Notes: generated by a model from the letters alone, not told the origin. Shown: positions 20,801 through 33,495, numbered from the stretch's first letter. The stretch is 64,000 bases of DNA from Hydractinia symbiolongicarpus (GCF_029227915.1 NC_079875.1:30088501-30152500); one strand, 5' to 3'. Made by a program: numbers and translations.

Positions 20801-22316
20801 AAACTTTAGAATACCTTGCCAGGTAGTTAGCCAACACACACCTGCGTGTCGCAAATTTACTCTAGGTTTCTTATTGATAAAAAAAGTCAAGGAGCATATA
20901 TAGTTTACTTACTTCTAATTTCCTTGATAGTTAGCTTGTTGTGGAGTTGCCAATGTGTCTACTATTTCGTTTTTTTTAAAAAGAAAACCTTTGGGGAAGT
21001 CCCATGTGGTTGATGCTATCGTGGTAACATGCATTGACTAGCAAAGAATCTTAGCATAACACCCCCTGAAAAAACAAAGCTATTCTTGGCATAGCCCCCG
21101 TATAAAATCATATTGTCAAAAAGTCTAGTATGTTTAGTGAAATAAGTTAATAGCAAAAGTTTCAGCAAATTTTCCTAAACTATAAGTGTATACTGCTGTA
21201 TTTATTTGCATCTACCTTCACTTTCGCTTTCGCTTGCCAAAAACCTTTTCTTTACAGCTTAGGCTATCGATCAAGACATCGCTTCCTAAATCAAAAAATA
21301 ATGCTAGTCAGACAAATATAACTGCATACAAAGTGGAATACGTGCAAGGAAAGATCTATTTATCTTCATGATACGGTAAACTCTTTTTTCTTTTAAAATA
21401 ATGCTTATTATATAAACATTTTACATACCAATGTAATTTGTTTAGCACATTCTGACAGCTCAAAGAAAAATCTTTAAAAACTCGAGTACTTTAACGCAAC
21501 GTAATTTATCTTAATTACTCTAGAATAAGAGGTTTGCAACCATATAATTTTTAACAAATAAAAAATACACATATCGTATACTTTAAAATATTAAATACTT
21601 AATAATATGAAGGAAAGAGACTATTTTCTGAGCTTATTTTATATAATAAGGCTCACAACGTAATAAATATCAACCTAAAAAACTGAATTGTCATTTAAAA
21701 AAAATGACTGAAATCTTTGTACTAAAGTATTTCTTAAAATGTATTTTATCGTGAACAGAAAGTCGAGTTTATCATTGTGTGTGCACTTTGTAATTTTCAT
21801 TCTTGTTTTCTCCAAAAATTATTTTTAAAAGCATCGATCTTGGGTCCCATTTGTGTGGTCTAAATTATTTTAACTATATTTTCCTTAAAGTTATTCTTAT
21901 GTCCAATAAAAGGTGAACACAGAAAAGTAGATACCCCAGCAATCTTTTAAAGGAATGACTCTCCACTTTAAATGATATGTCATATTTTTAGTTACCATAA
22001 TTTGCAGAATTAGGTGCTTTACTATTATTCATGTTCAGATCTTGTTTTATGTTGGGGATGACACCAAGGTGGACTGATGACAAATGAGGATATCCTGGGA
22101 ACGAGTGTTTAAGTGAAATGTGAAAGTGGGGATTGTTTTCTCCACTAGGGTTTTTAAGAAATTTTTCTAACATCTTTCTTGGTCTTTTTATTTTTCGTAT
22201 TTTTCGTAAAATTAACCAACTTCTAGTCATTGCTATTTAAGGATATGCCAAGCAGTCATTAGTGGCTTCCGAATATCGCTTTAATTAAACTATATTATAA
22301 TGTAGTGGTCGTCATT
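17809..22316. other. 4.5-kb gene-free AT-rich interval
   Basis: Only short frames (up to 81 codons) with no recognised motifs; many poly-A/T runs. No tandem repeats or terminal inverted repeats that I could detect by eye. Confidence 0.5.
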
Positions 22317-24215
22317 TTAAAGGTCTCTTTTTGCTTTATATTTAAGAAATATTGGTAAACAAATTGCCACAAAGTTTTTTAAGAATACTGTAGCCGCACC
22401 TATCACAATATCCGCCAATATCACAATATGAACATCGATGCAAGCCTTGCACCTGGTTTTGAAGCAGTTGTCTGGGCATTTGTGCCTGCAGGGTTCTCTT
22501 GGCGCATAGAGCTCTAACTCAGGGTTCAAGCGCAGAGACCTGTTCAAGACGTAGCGCATTGACCCACCCGGAATGCTCACGGCATCCTTGAGAATTTCAA
22601 TCTCATCCCCGTAGTATGTGTTGCGAGTCTTATTGACGCCATCGACAAACGGTAGCACATCCGCCAAGTTGTACTCAGCCAGCCAGTCCAGCATAGTGAC
22701 ATAGCCGCGCTTGTAGAACTCCTCCCCGAAGGCTTGGTACTCTTCGGGGGAGAGTGTGTTTTTCCCGCTGAGACTACTGTAAAAGGCCTCGTGTTCGACG
22801 GGGCCGACATGATTCAACTTGTCGTAGCTGTCAAGCCATTCATAAAGGAACACGAGCTTTTCGAGTCTACATTCCAGGGACTTGCACCAGCCATCGTAAC
22901 TCATGCCGGGTGCGAGAAAGTTTTTGATGTCGAGAAATTTGAACTTCAAAGTGGTGAGGACCATGTAGTCGTTAACTTTTTTAGCCACAGTGATCCTCCC
23001 GTTATCGTCTTTGGCAATTTGGTCGATAAAATACCGCTTGATCATGTTGAGGTCATACTTTCCGCTGTTAAAGCCTATCACAGCCACTTGGTTCACCCAC
23101 TCGTTCCAAGCTTGTTGGGATTGGTTGGAGAGCATGTCAAAATCCTTTGATTTGGAGTACAGTCTTTCGACTTCTTCGAATATGCGAGCCTGTCTCTGCT
23201 CGAGTTGCTCAACGAATTTCCGCACCAACACCTTGGGATACTCGTGCATGATAAACGTTGGATGTTCTTGAAGACTATCGTGAATGGAGACACTCACTGG
23301 GATATGCTCCGAGATGTATGTGAGATCGCCCGTTTGCGCTGGTGTAAAGGTGCTAGGAGAGCTTCAAAGTCAAAGACGATAAAGTGGGGGTATGGCCGAA
23401 TTTCGTTCTTGAAGAGCCTCTTAACTTTTGGAGGGTTCTTGCACTCCCATGTGTTGACTAGGTTGTAGCCGCACTTTCGGATGTAGTCCTCCTTAAATTT
23501 GTGAGCTTGAACCTATTCATGTCCACGTTGGTCCGACGCGGTTGGCATGGGCATCCATGCCACTTGCAGTCGTGATATTCGTAGACTATTTTGGTCTGGG
23601 GTTCATAACCATCCACTCTGCGTATCATGCGCTCCCCTCCGTGCCCACAGAGAGCATGATGGATATGTCTGCCAGTTTGTTCAGACATGGCTTCAATCCA
23701 TTGACACGCCGCGTAGCTGAAACCTTCGTCGCCATAAAGACTTTCTCCGACGCGCTTGCCTTTTTTGGCTTGCAAATGATTGTCGTCTTGACGCCCTCGC
23801 ACTCGTTCTGTTTATGTCGTGTAAGGTTGCAAGATTTTGTGAACCGTTGATTACACGCCTCACATTCCCAATGTTGTGTTAAAACATCCATCTTTTTGAT
23901 GAAAAAACAGTGGCCATCCAAACATACCAAGATTGATCGTGTCTAACCCTACTGGTTCTGTCCATAGACGAGCCGCCGTGGTGCCTTGTCAGAGTTCGTC
24001 TTGGGTTCAAATACTGTGATGTTGATTTTGAAGTGCTTGGCAAAACCCTCGAAATCCACCAGCTTTATAGGGCGCACATTTTGACGCTTTAGATTGGGGT
24101 CATTGCCCCCAAAATTATTAAAATACACAACATAAATGACATTTATAGAGGAGGGTAAAATTTCATCCCTGGCAACGTCCTTAGCTTTTCTCGTTTTCAA
24201 ATGAGCTATTTCCAT
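22317..24215 (-). pseudogene. Polinton/Maverick-type DNA polymerase B, N-terminal half, frameshifted
   Basis: Four minus-strand frames in the right order: 24215-23949 (N-terminal region ending near TVFEPK), 23930-23625 (C2H2-like finger WECEACNQRF...LTRH), 23802-23458 (YEYHDCKWHGCPC block), a third-frame stretch at ~23470-23300 with PHFIVFDFEALL (Exo I, catalytic Asp/Glu), then 23297-22317 with VIGFNSGKYDLNMI (Exo II) and the MRYVLN...LYAPREPC.H.C block. The frames overlap or abut, so at least three frameshifts are present. Similarity ends near 22440 and the palm motifs of the polymerase are missing. In intact Polintons this enzyme is protein-primed and replicates the element. No integrase, ATPase, protease or capsid gene of the same element was found nearby. 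Confidence 0.8.
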
Positions 24216-26155
24216 GTTTTGAAGCGCATTAGTTGTTTTTTAAAGTGTATGGAATATTCTCAAGTCAAACGATGGGGGAGGGAAAAAGGAGGGTATTTGT
24301 CTAGGTTTTAAAGGGCTTAGGTTGGTCAATTCTGTTAACATGCTTCTGCCTGGTTACATTCTTAATTCGCCCGTTCGCTTTTCGTCTTTTTATTACGGAG
24401 TTTCATATAGCGCAGGTCTGGGCGCTAGCGAAGTGCTTGTAGGGACAAATTTTTATACCCCCACAGACCGTAAGGCATTTGCTAAGCAAAACATGCAGCA
24501 CGCTGAGAATTAGTCACTTTTTCCTTTGTATTTTCACTTTTATATTATATATATATATTGATTTTATAATTATTTTAAGGAAGGATACTCAGTGCTGACA
24601 TAAAAGTGTATGAAAGCTCAAGACCTAAACTTGGTTATTAATTTTCTTCAAGTTGTGGGTATACTCATCATAAAAAGTTAGCTGTCAAAAGAGAAAGAAA
24701 CCTTATTTTTGGTAGCTAGTTACATCACAAGTTTTAACTATTGTCTTAAAAATATCACAGTGCTGATCAAAAGGAAAATTGCTAGTATGTCACTCAAGAT
24801 TTATATAGCTACTAGCACAGCAAAAATAATGTAGCTCGTTAAACATAAAACTATAATATTAAAAAACAATTCCAAAAGTTCTTATTTTATGATTGCTAGA
24901 ATCTCAATTTAACTAACCAAGACTGGGCTACCTACATTTTTTATACACCAAATTAAAAATTGTCAAAGTTAGCTGTATCTGTCTCAATGCAGTTTTTCTT
25001 AGCCAGGGATCACTGGGTCACTCATATATATCGTTTTTCGATTTTTAGCCTTATTCGTACAGTAATCAGATACATAGGTGGACAAGTGCCTAGATGCTGA
25101 AAATAAGATCATAAAAACTTATTTCTAATATCACTCAACGTCAAGAAACATTAAACAGTGCAGTTCGAACACCAACTTAACCTTAAAAATTGCTACGTCT
25201 TAATTTTGCATTGGAATAATTTTAATCTGTAAAATACAAAATTTTAACTGCTGCGAAATATGAAATAATATATTATGGTTAAAGTAAACAAGTAAATGGA
25301 AAATAACTTTTTAAACAAATTTCGTGATTCTTCTTTGTTTTCGTCAAAAATTTTTTTTGCAGAATTGTGCAAAATATCTGCAAACTTTTCTTATGTCAAT
25401 GCACCAAAATTATTATATAGCTATCACAAAATTGGAAAGTAGACATTGCCACTGCCACTTAAGGACGTGCAGGATAAGAATGCGCTTACATTTTAATTAG
25501 TTGTCGAACTGTGAACGTTACTATTTTCCGTTTATTTCATTTAAAGACGTAAAATTTTAAAAATTCGATGTACACAGGTAACACTGAAATTGACAGATTC
25601 CTGTCAGAATAGAGCTGTCAGTCACACTAAAAAATTTGGAAACTTTAAAAAGAGAAACCAACAAGTCAGCAACACAAGAGAGAAAATGTACTTGACGTAC
25701 TGGCATCAATCAGATTGGATATAACAACAGGAGCCGCAAACGCAGATGTTCCAGACCGCCTTTTTAAACAACATGGCGTTCGAAGAAAGTCAAAGATTTA
25801 CCTGGAGAACGACGTCGTGGCGCATTTATTATACGTTACAAAAAAAATCGAGGTCTTTAAAGCTCCCGGCAACCCTAACTTTTTCGTACGCACTAGTCGA
25901 AGTTGTTGCATCTTCGCTGGCTTTGAAATTAGTAAATAAATCGGGATCTTTGGTTGACCGCAGCGAATTAGTATATTTTTTGCCGAGAAATATTTGCGCG
26001 TTGCCGTTAATTTGTGAAAAAAAAAGGTTATTACAATTAACATTTTTTCAGAACAATAATTAGTTAAGTATCGTGTTGCAAAAATAACAAAACATTGGTA
26101 AAATAACAGAACACTGGTAAAACATCAAATTAAATGGTGTGGACGGAAGGAGTTT
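24216..26155. other. AT-rich interval without a supported gene
   Basis: Overlapping frames at 25715-26063 on both strands show no family features. The 63-codon frame at 24322-24513 is likewise unrecognised. Confidence 0.45.
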
Positions 26156-27480
26156 TTACGCGCACATCATCATCTTCATATTTCTTTGAGTTCTTTTTCG
26201 TTTTTTCATTCGTCTGTTAACTATTCTGGTTCGAATTCTTTCAAATGGTACACCGTGAAGATCCCCAAACAACTTCATTTCATCACTGGCTGCAAATAAA
26301 AATTATATAAGAAAAGGTTGTTCAAGAAGTCACTTAGAGGCTGTTTCGAGAATTGTAATAGAAGAAACTTTTCAGAAATTGTGAACAAAATAACGCAATG
26401 AAGATTAAGTGCACGTGTATTGCGATGATGATTCAAGAAGAAAATTCATTTATAATATGGAGAGTTTTTTTTACATTACTTAAATGTTAAAAAGTGATCG
26501 TACCCGTTCTCAATTTGTACTTTCTCACAGGAGTAGACGTAGCCAACTTTCTTTTTAAATACAGCACTTTAGGGGAGTTTTCTTTATTAACTTTAGATGA
26601 CTTAGTATTGCAGGCAACCACGTTGTGCCTTTTCTCTTTAGTAGGGCAGATGTTTGCAGTCAAGGCTGGTGTTTTTACCATAGTATTGATGCTATCGGGA
26701 TCAGAACACGTAGTTGAATTAGAGTTGCTGCTGTGTGTAGCATTGTCAATTTGTCAGCTTGGGAAACTTGATATATATTTCTATTTACATCACCACTATG
26801 ACCAAAATGGTCAAAAGCCAACTGCTGTTCTGCCTCACTTAGCCCAAAGGATCCGATCAACGTCGACATACGGTGACGATTCATAGTTCCATTTACCTTG
26901 TCAGACAGGTTAACTTTTTTGCAACACGCCGTAAGCGAGTGCCAACCTGATACATGGTTATCGCTTCCTTTTGTGGACGCAAATACGTGTTTATTCTTGT
27001 CTGCTACATCCCAGTGTTTTCTGATAGCAAAATCGCAGAGAAAATTCATTGCATTCACAACGTCAGGCGGAAAGAAAACCGGAACTTGTTTGTTACCTTT
27101 ACCTTCCTGAAAGGTTATTCGGTTACCGGTTTTAATTGCACTTTGATATTGTACACGCGTTTCGGGACGCAACCATATACCATCAATAGCTTCTTTCCAC
27201 TGATGTATAAAAAGACGAGCAGGTTCCCCAATTCTTCTCCCGTTGTACATGGCAAGCCTGGCACAAACTGCATCACGCACATCAAGATATATTTCTGCAG
27301 GTAATTCATTAGCTAACTTTTCTTTCGAAGTTACATTTCGCAAGTAAATAGTTAGCTGTTCTACAGCCTCGCTAGTGGGGAGGTTTCCTGGCTTTCGAGT
27401 CTTTTACTTTATTTCATATAAAGCTCCTCCAAATACCTCGTGCTCGACTCAGCACTGCCATAAACTCTCTCACCTGGTCA
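26156..27480 (-). pseudogene. tyrosine recombinase (phage-integrase-like) gene, family 1, broken
   Basis: Main exon 27480-26504, last exon 26289-26156 after a GTACGA donor and TTTGCAG acceptor. The catalytic domain is clear: YNGRRIGEP (first Arg), GKGNKQVPVFFPP (Lys region), NRHRMSTL (His-x-x-Arg box), FDHFGHSGDVNRNIY (His/Trp-box and the Tyr nucleophile). Upstream KTRKPGNLPTSEAVEQL belongs to the same protein, but a TAA near 27410 interrupts it. A frameshift near 26730 separates the recombinase from a basic tail (26681-26504) and the final exon (KLFGDLHGVPFERIR, then lysine/arginine-rich). Such enzymes mobilise Crypton-like elements by site-specific recombination. It abuts the neighbouring recombinase gene within ~30 bp. 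Confidence 0.75.
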
Positions 27481-28724
27481 TGGCTTAAGAACCCAGAGTT
27501 CCAATTTAAATTAAAATATCACCTTTCGACTTTGCTGCCTTAGCTTCGGAAGCACGGGTTTTACTCCCCTTCCCTTTTAGGCCTAAAAAGTGAATAAATC
27601 TAACGTCATGGCTTAATAATGAGCGTTTCTTTTTATTGATTTAGAAATACGTTTTTAACCTGACCTTCGGTACTGGAAACTAAGCTTGTATCCACTTCTT
27701 CAAAATCATCTTCAACTAAAATGTTTATAAAAAAATTAAAAAACATGTCAAAGAACATAGAGATTTAAAGGTCCAGCGTTGTTAATTTCTGTTTATAGTG
27801 CGTGCTGAAAGCAATACTCATTTAAACGCGGATAAGAAAAAACGCAAAATTTCAAAAAACGATTCTTATATAATGATATATAATGATAGATCACCCAGAA
27901 CAATTTCTGCTCAACATTTTTCGACCAGAATGTGACGTGCAATGGGTTTTAAATAAATACCTGTGTCCTGTCCTTCTACAGCATCTTCTGGCAATGCAGG
28001 AATATCTAAATGATAGAGGCAAAGAATTCTGAATGTTTTTTTTTTTTAATTTTAATTAATTTTATATTTCCTAAAAAGCTTTGCATGTCTAGCAAAATAA
28101 TAAAAAAACATATATATCATATACCATTCAATGTTATTTGATCCAAATCTTTGCCAACCAATTCCTTTCCCATCCCTGCATCAATTGCTAACAGAAGCTT
28201 GCTGACTTTCGCTAGCTCAATGGTTGACTCATGTAACCGATAGTATTCTCGGTGCACTGCGACATCATGCCCCATATGATTGGCCAGCCACTCCAATTCG
28301 TTTTCTCTTAACTGCGCAATTTGTGCGACAGTTGTGACATATTTTCTCAACTTGGTACTGCGAATTAACTCTGGTTTCTCTATTGCAGAAATCTTTCTAA
28401 CTATGTTGTTTATAGACTGGTAGCCTAAATTTTAAAACATACAAGAAACCATAAATTTCACCATACAAAAGTATAAGAAAACGACCTAATTAAAATGCGT
28501 GTTTAGAATAATTTTACCTCTTAGAGGATTTGTGGATTTTCTGGAAGGCGTTGCAAAAACATAAATGTTGTTTTCAGCCACACAAGTCAATTAAGATGTC
28601 TATTGCCTTAACATCGTCCTTAGACAGAAGCACTGGAACTTGCCTTCCTCTTTTCCCACGAACATGAACTAATTCCAGTCTAAAACGAGTTAAGTGAGTT
28701 AAAGCTTTTTATATTTTATCTTAA

Positions 28725-29192
28725 GTGGATTAAATTCAACAACGACTAATTTTCGCGGAAGACTAGTCTACAGTATATTTCGCTTGGACTAATATTGGCG
28801 GATAAGCGCTTTTTCAATTTTTCGCAGAGATTTATTTTCGCGAATGCAATATGGTCAAAACTAAAATAAAATAAAATTTAGAAATAGTAGTAGAACTTTT
28901 AAAACGATGTTTATCTCCAATTAAACTTGTTCCCAGCACCTCTTCGACTTACCATGCCAATGAAAAAAGAGGCCATAGGTTGATGTGCAATGTTTATTAA
29001 ATTTCGCAGACAATGGATATATTGATATTTCGTGTTGATTTAATGTCGCAGATGACAAATATTTCGATATTTTGCGTGGATATAATTTCGCGGACAGGTT
29101 TTACTACAAATATTTCGCGAGGACTTAATTTCTCAAATTTTTTAAAAAACCGCAAAAACCGAGAAATTTAATCTACGCGAAATATAATTCAC
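28725..29192. mobile_element. 468-bp MITE with TTAA target duplication
   Basis: Flanked by TTAA (28721-28724 and 29193-29196). Inverted ends GTG[AG]ATTA[AT]ATT are imperfect, with many TTTCGCG-type runs inside. No coding capacity. It lies in an intron of the zinc-finger recombinase gene. Confidence 0.6.
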
Positions 29193-31771
29193 TTAAGGTA
29201 ATCTCTTTCGCGTTTGCGTTTTAAAGGTCATAAGCGCCTGATTTAAAAAACGAAACATACAATAACAAAAGTATATCTTCAGGACAAATATTAAATTCCT
29301 CTTACTTGGAGGTTTGCCCCCCCTACCCTAAAAAGTTTACCTGTTCATCAGTTTCTTTTCCAAGGTGGACAGTGTTTCCAAAATATCACCATGGACAACG
29401 TTCGAACGAGAATTTCTTGATGTATATCTTGACAATAATATTGAAGAAGGTTCGTTTCCTCTTCTTTTGTTAAAAACTGTAACTCTAGTCAGAATTATGT
29501 CTGCTAGTTCCCTCCATAGATCTGTGCTCGGGGTTATTTTAATTTCTTTTAGTACTTCTTGAAGTCTTTTATCGCAGTACGATTTCAAGAGAAGCAAGTC
29601 TGATGTTAATGGCAGGATATCATCTTTGTTGAATCTATTATCAGCCAAGGAACGCAAGGAAGCAGAAGAAATCCTCACAGATCATTCACTTTGAAAGATT
29701 TTCTGAAATTTCTGCGCCTTAACAACAATTGTGTCATCACCTTTTCTTAGACCAAGCCCTTGCAACAACATGGCACAGTTCTCGAGAGCGTAACCGAGTT
29801 TTAATGCTAATGATGGCTTATTAAATGCGGGCACTTTTTCACCGTCATTATTGGTGTTTGTAAACCCAGCAAGACGTTTGGTGGCCTCAACAACATCATC
29901 AAAGAAAGCTGGAGTTAAACAGTCCAGCAATGAGAAATCTTTCATGCTTGCATTTCTTCTTATTTCCAAAACCAACCTGGCCAATATTCTCATTTTCTGT
30001 GAAATGTTGGACGATTTTTTAACCCCCTTTCCACTGACAATAAACGATCCATATGTAAGGATTAGTTCGTCGCTCTTAATAAGTTCTTTAATATTGTCGT
30101 TATTCATTGGTTGGACAACAGATTCTTGCAGTTCTATTGAACCACCAACCGGTTTTTTTGGGGGTACAGAAGCAGTTCACACTGATTTTGAATGTTAATG
30201 TGGTGCTCATCTCCTTCACTTTTTCGATGCACGCATCTTTTACAATGTCTGTTTATGTCACCAGCGTAAAAGAAACCCAGACAAAATTTGCATGGTATAT
30301 AGTCGTCGGGCTTGTGTAATCCTTTTGACTGTCAGTAGATAATCATACTACCATGTCCTGCTTTCAAGCCCTTTGTGTTATGAAAAAAGTCGCCTTTTTT
30401 CGTAGAGCGTCAATTGCATGTTTTCGTTTGACCGACTCATTTTTATCTTTAACGGAAAGGTTTAAGATTGCTTGCACCACTTGCTCTTTATTGTGGTGGC
30501 GAAAAAGATGTCGTGACAATTTTGAGGTAAGTGTCCCGCAAAAGTAACAAGCATGTACTCTGTCGTAAATCCTGAGTCCACTTTTCGTTTTGTTCGTCAT
30601 AGGAATTATAACACCTGAATCGGATATTAGAACTTAGGTTTTTTCAATCCATAAAATTTTAGAAGATTAAAGAATATGTATAGATACCTACCTTCAATTA
30701 ATTCTTCTTCGTTCTCTCTTTCGCTTTCTGCATCTGCCTCACGGAAATTGAAAACATCCATACCATTTATATCGTCAACTAAAAAAATAGATTTTCGACA
30801 TAGTTAGTGTGACGTCATTTTTATCGCCGACAATTTATTTTCTACGTAGAAGTTTTAAATTTGCGTACAAATACGAATGTATTCGGGAAATTTTCTCCGT
30901 TTTCTTTTACTAAGAATACGCGGAAAGTATGTTACAAAATGTTTAAAATCCTTTGTCAATATTTATTCTGTTGGTTATCTCTTTTACGACTGTAAATTCG
31001 TCACAATCCTAGTACAGTAAACTACAATAAACACATAATTAAAACCTTATTCACACGATAAAGTATTCATTGTGTAAAGAAATGTTTAATGATATTTGCT
31101 AAACGTGTGGTTCAAATGTTAACGTCGATTTTTTTGAAGTTAATGCAACATCGGGTAAAATACATAAATAATTCTTAATAAATAAGAGGAAAATAGTACA
31201 TTTCTGATGCTACGCAAGTCTGCTTGCTGTGGAAGGGTCCAAATTTAACCTCACGATTGCACATAAAATGCTAAATCACCTCTGACAACTAAATATAACC
31301 GCTGTGACCAAAAGTTTAAGCATGTTGTAAAATTATATTTTTTTATGTTGAATTATTTAGAAGTAATAAAAATTCACTAAGGTCATAACTTAGCCCTATG
31401 AAATCACATGCACTAAAAATAGGCTCTTTTTCCAATTCATCAATATTATTTAATTTCTGACGTGTTACTACAGCCTTGATTCCTTGCGCAGGACTAGTGG
31501 ATTAATTCAAATCAATTAGTTTCAACCAAAAAAATTACTTAAAAAAAAATTGATCATTTGGATAAAAAATGACGTTATAAAACAAAGTTTCGTATTTTAT
31601 GGATAAAGATACAAAGATCCGATTTTCTAGAAATATTGATGTGAATGTCATTAAACTTGGTACATATGTACAACATGGCATTTGAAGATGATCCAGGCAA
31701 AAAAGATTGTTCATAACACCTGTAAATCTCCTTAAAAAACACTTTGGTCACCACCGGTTACCAAAACAAAT

Positions 31772-31915
31772 CTATATTATAATACCCGTATACGTCTGTC
31801 CGTCTGTCTGTCACGTAAAATGGTAGCTTAGCTTCGCAGGTAGCGATACGCGCGCAATGCGGTGTAAAAAGGACGGGCGAACCCGTGGATTTTTCCACGG
31901 GCTAACGACTAGTTA
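31772..31915 (-). repeat. ACTAGTCG...CCCGTGG repeat family, copy 1
   Basis: Read on the minus strand it runs from ACTAGTCGTTAGCCCGTGG, with the short inverted pair CCCGTGGA...TCCACGGG, to a CAGACAGACGGAC tract and a TATTATAATATAG end. Related copies are at 39761, 52179 and 52350. Confidence 0.7.
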
Positions 31916-31959
31916 TATAAAATAACCAATATAACATGATGCAACACTCTTACATAGAT

Positions 31960-32210
31960 TTCAGCCGTTTTTAAATCTCGAAAAATGTTACTCCTGTCCC
32001 ATAAATGCAATATTCCCCTAATCGTATTTAAAAATAAATTTTTTCAAAACATTTTTTTTATCGGAAGTTCCAATAAAAGTTAGGAAAATTTACAAAATTT
32101 CTGCAATAAATCACATGTCTAACACAATTTACGACTGTTTAAATAGGACGCGGGCACTTTGTGCCCCCAACTCGTTCCTGGTGTTAATAGGGTTAAAGTA
32201 AATTCTGCAA
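31960..32210 (-). repeat. dispersed repeat starting TTAACCCTAT, copy 1
   Basis: On the minus strand it begins TTAACCCTATTAACACC, has GGGGGCACAAAGTGCCCGCG and a downstream TTTTCCTAACTTTTATTGG. The same order of blocks is seen at 44125-44275 on the plus strand. No coding. Confidence 0.55.
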
Positions 32211-32881
32211 GGCACACAGAAGTTACAGACCGAAAACCCCAGGTTGGAAATTTTTGTCCCCACAGCCAAGCATGAATCGGGTTAAAAAAATGAAGATCAC
32301 ATCACGTCTTACTTTTCACAGTAACTTTATTTTTATTGCCACCGTCGCAGTTTTCGCTGTCATATTCCTCACTTTCACTTGATTCTGAAGGTTTGTAAGA
32401 CATTGTGTCCCGTGTATCATCTAATTCAGAATCCTGAAGGCAAGGTGGTAAAAACAGTTTTTGCAAAAAACTGTAAATGAGCTTACACATAAAATAATAA
32501 CTCACGTTGTCTGATTCTTTTTCATATTCTTCTTCGTATGTCTCATTAACACTGGGCATATCGCCAAACAAGCCGGAATCGTTAATAAAGGATTTCTAAA
32601 GTGTGTGCGAAGAAAGAGAAATATAAGAAACATGTGGTCAACCGGAAGACAGCACATCTTATTAAATTAGGCGTATTGCGTTGATTTAGTATTGATGCTA
32701 ATTAATCATCAATCTAATGAAAAAGCATAAAAACCTGGAAGTCAGAAATATTTGGTTGTGCATCTTCGGCCTAAAGTGAGAAAAAAATCATGATACACGC
32801 ATTTTCCAAATGTTTGCAACGCTCATCAAACTGCTCTAGTTGAAAAAGAGGTAGTGTCGTGCGGTTCCCATCTCATTTTAC

Positions 32882-33181
32882 AGCTAAAACGTTCCGCAGT
32901 GTCAACGGCCGTGTGTCAAAAATTGCCTCTCGTATTACTGCTTACCCTGGTACCCTTCCATGCCTTTTACTGTAGATGGAGAAGTAAAATTTCGTAAAAA
33001 TTGTCAATTAAGGGCTATTATCAACCATTGCGGCAACTTAAATAATGGTCACTACACAATCATAGCCTTCGACCAAATGGTTCACAGGTGGATACATTGC
33101 AACGATAAAGCAGTAATTTTCTGTGATGACCGCCTTATTAACAGTCACGAGTCATATGTTTTCTTTTTAGAAGAGCTGAGG
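32882..33181 (+). pseudogene. ubiquitin protease (USP) C-terminal exon, frameshifted
   Basis: A TTTTACAG acceptor ends just before 32882. The exon shows an LKR signature directly followed by a frame change, then SKIASRITAYPGTLP (the K...v.fP..L region), another frame change, and in the open frame 32960-33184 the His-box block LNNGHYT with WIHCNDKAVIF and a YVFFLE ending, after which GTAAGA looks like a donor. The catalytic Cys-box part is not nearby. It is similar in layout to the fragment at 1494-1844 and may be the same transposon-borne family. Confidence 0.7.
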
Positions 33182-33207
33182 TAAGAATATTTTAACCAGA
33201 ATGAGTC

Positions 33208-33495
33208 AGCAAGGGGGCTTGACTACACTCAGTCTTGTCTTTGGAGAGTGACGACTCCTCTTATTACCCAAGTCAAAAATAAAAATAAAAACAAAATCAA
33301 ATAAAAATTAAGTTAGCAAGGGGGTTTGATCATACTAGGTCTTGTCTTTGGAGAGTGACGGCTTCACTTATTACCCAAGTTAAAAAAATAAATAAATAAA
33401 ATAAATAAAAAATATAATATTAGCAGGGGGGTTTGATCATACATGATCTTGTCTTTGGAGAGCAACGACTCCACTTATTACCTGAGTTAAAAACA
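33208..33495 (+). repeat. 107-bp tandem repeat, three copies
   Basis: Copies begin AGCAAGGGGG[CT]TTGA at 33208, 33315 and 33422, each containing CTTGTCTTTGGAGAG and TTATTACC, followed by an A/T-rich AAATAAAT-type filler. The third copy is partial. Confidence 0.85.

Larger units (their letters stand above)
27506..32770 (-). pseudogene. zinc-finger tyrosine recombinase gene, family 2, ten exons, broken
   Basis: Exons (5' to 3'): 32770-32735, 32595-32516, 32433-32313, 30778-30692, 30614-29341, 28679-28518, 28424-28125, 28005-27961, 27715-27665, 27582-27506; all borders GT-AG. Early exons encode an acidic N-terminus (EEEYEKESDN, SESEEYDSE). The large exon has a C2H2 finger (CYFCGTLTSKLSRHLFRHH), a second CKFCLGFFYAGDINRHC finger, a helical region, and ILTRVTVFNKRRGNEPS with the first catalytic Arg. 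Later exons give GKRGRQVPVLL, KLRKYVTTVAQ, ANHMGHDVAVHREYYRL (His-box and Tyr) and LAKVSKLL. Damage: a TGA in the finger region (~30330), at least one frameshift near 30370, a stop at 29682-29684 and a frameshift near 28595. The start codon was not found. A TTAA-flanked MITE sits in the intron at 28680-29340. Confidence 0.75.

Noticed and set aside
22060-22120. Another CTGATGA motif
   Set aside because: No compatible stem II/GAAA or closing stems.
22577-23850. Plus-strand open frames opposite the polymerase pseudogene
   Set aside because: They are antisense shadows of the polymerase reading frames.
33208-33495. Regularly spaced repeats resembling a CRISPR array
   Set aside because: Units are contiguous 107-bp tandem copies without unique spacers, in a eukaryotic context; the same applies to the 148-bp and 162-bp arrays.
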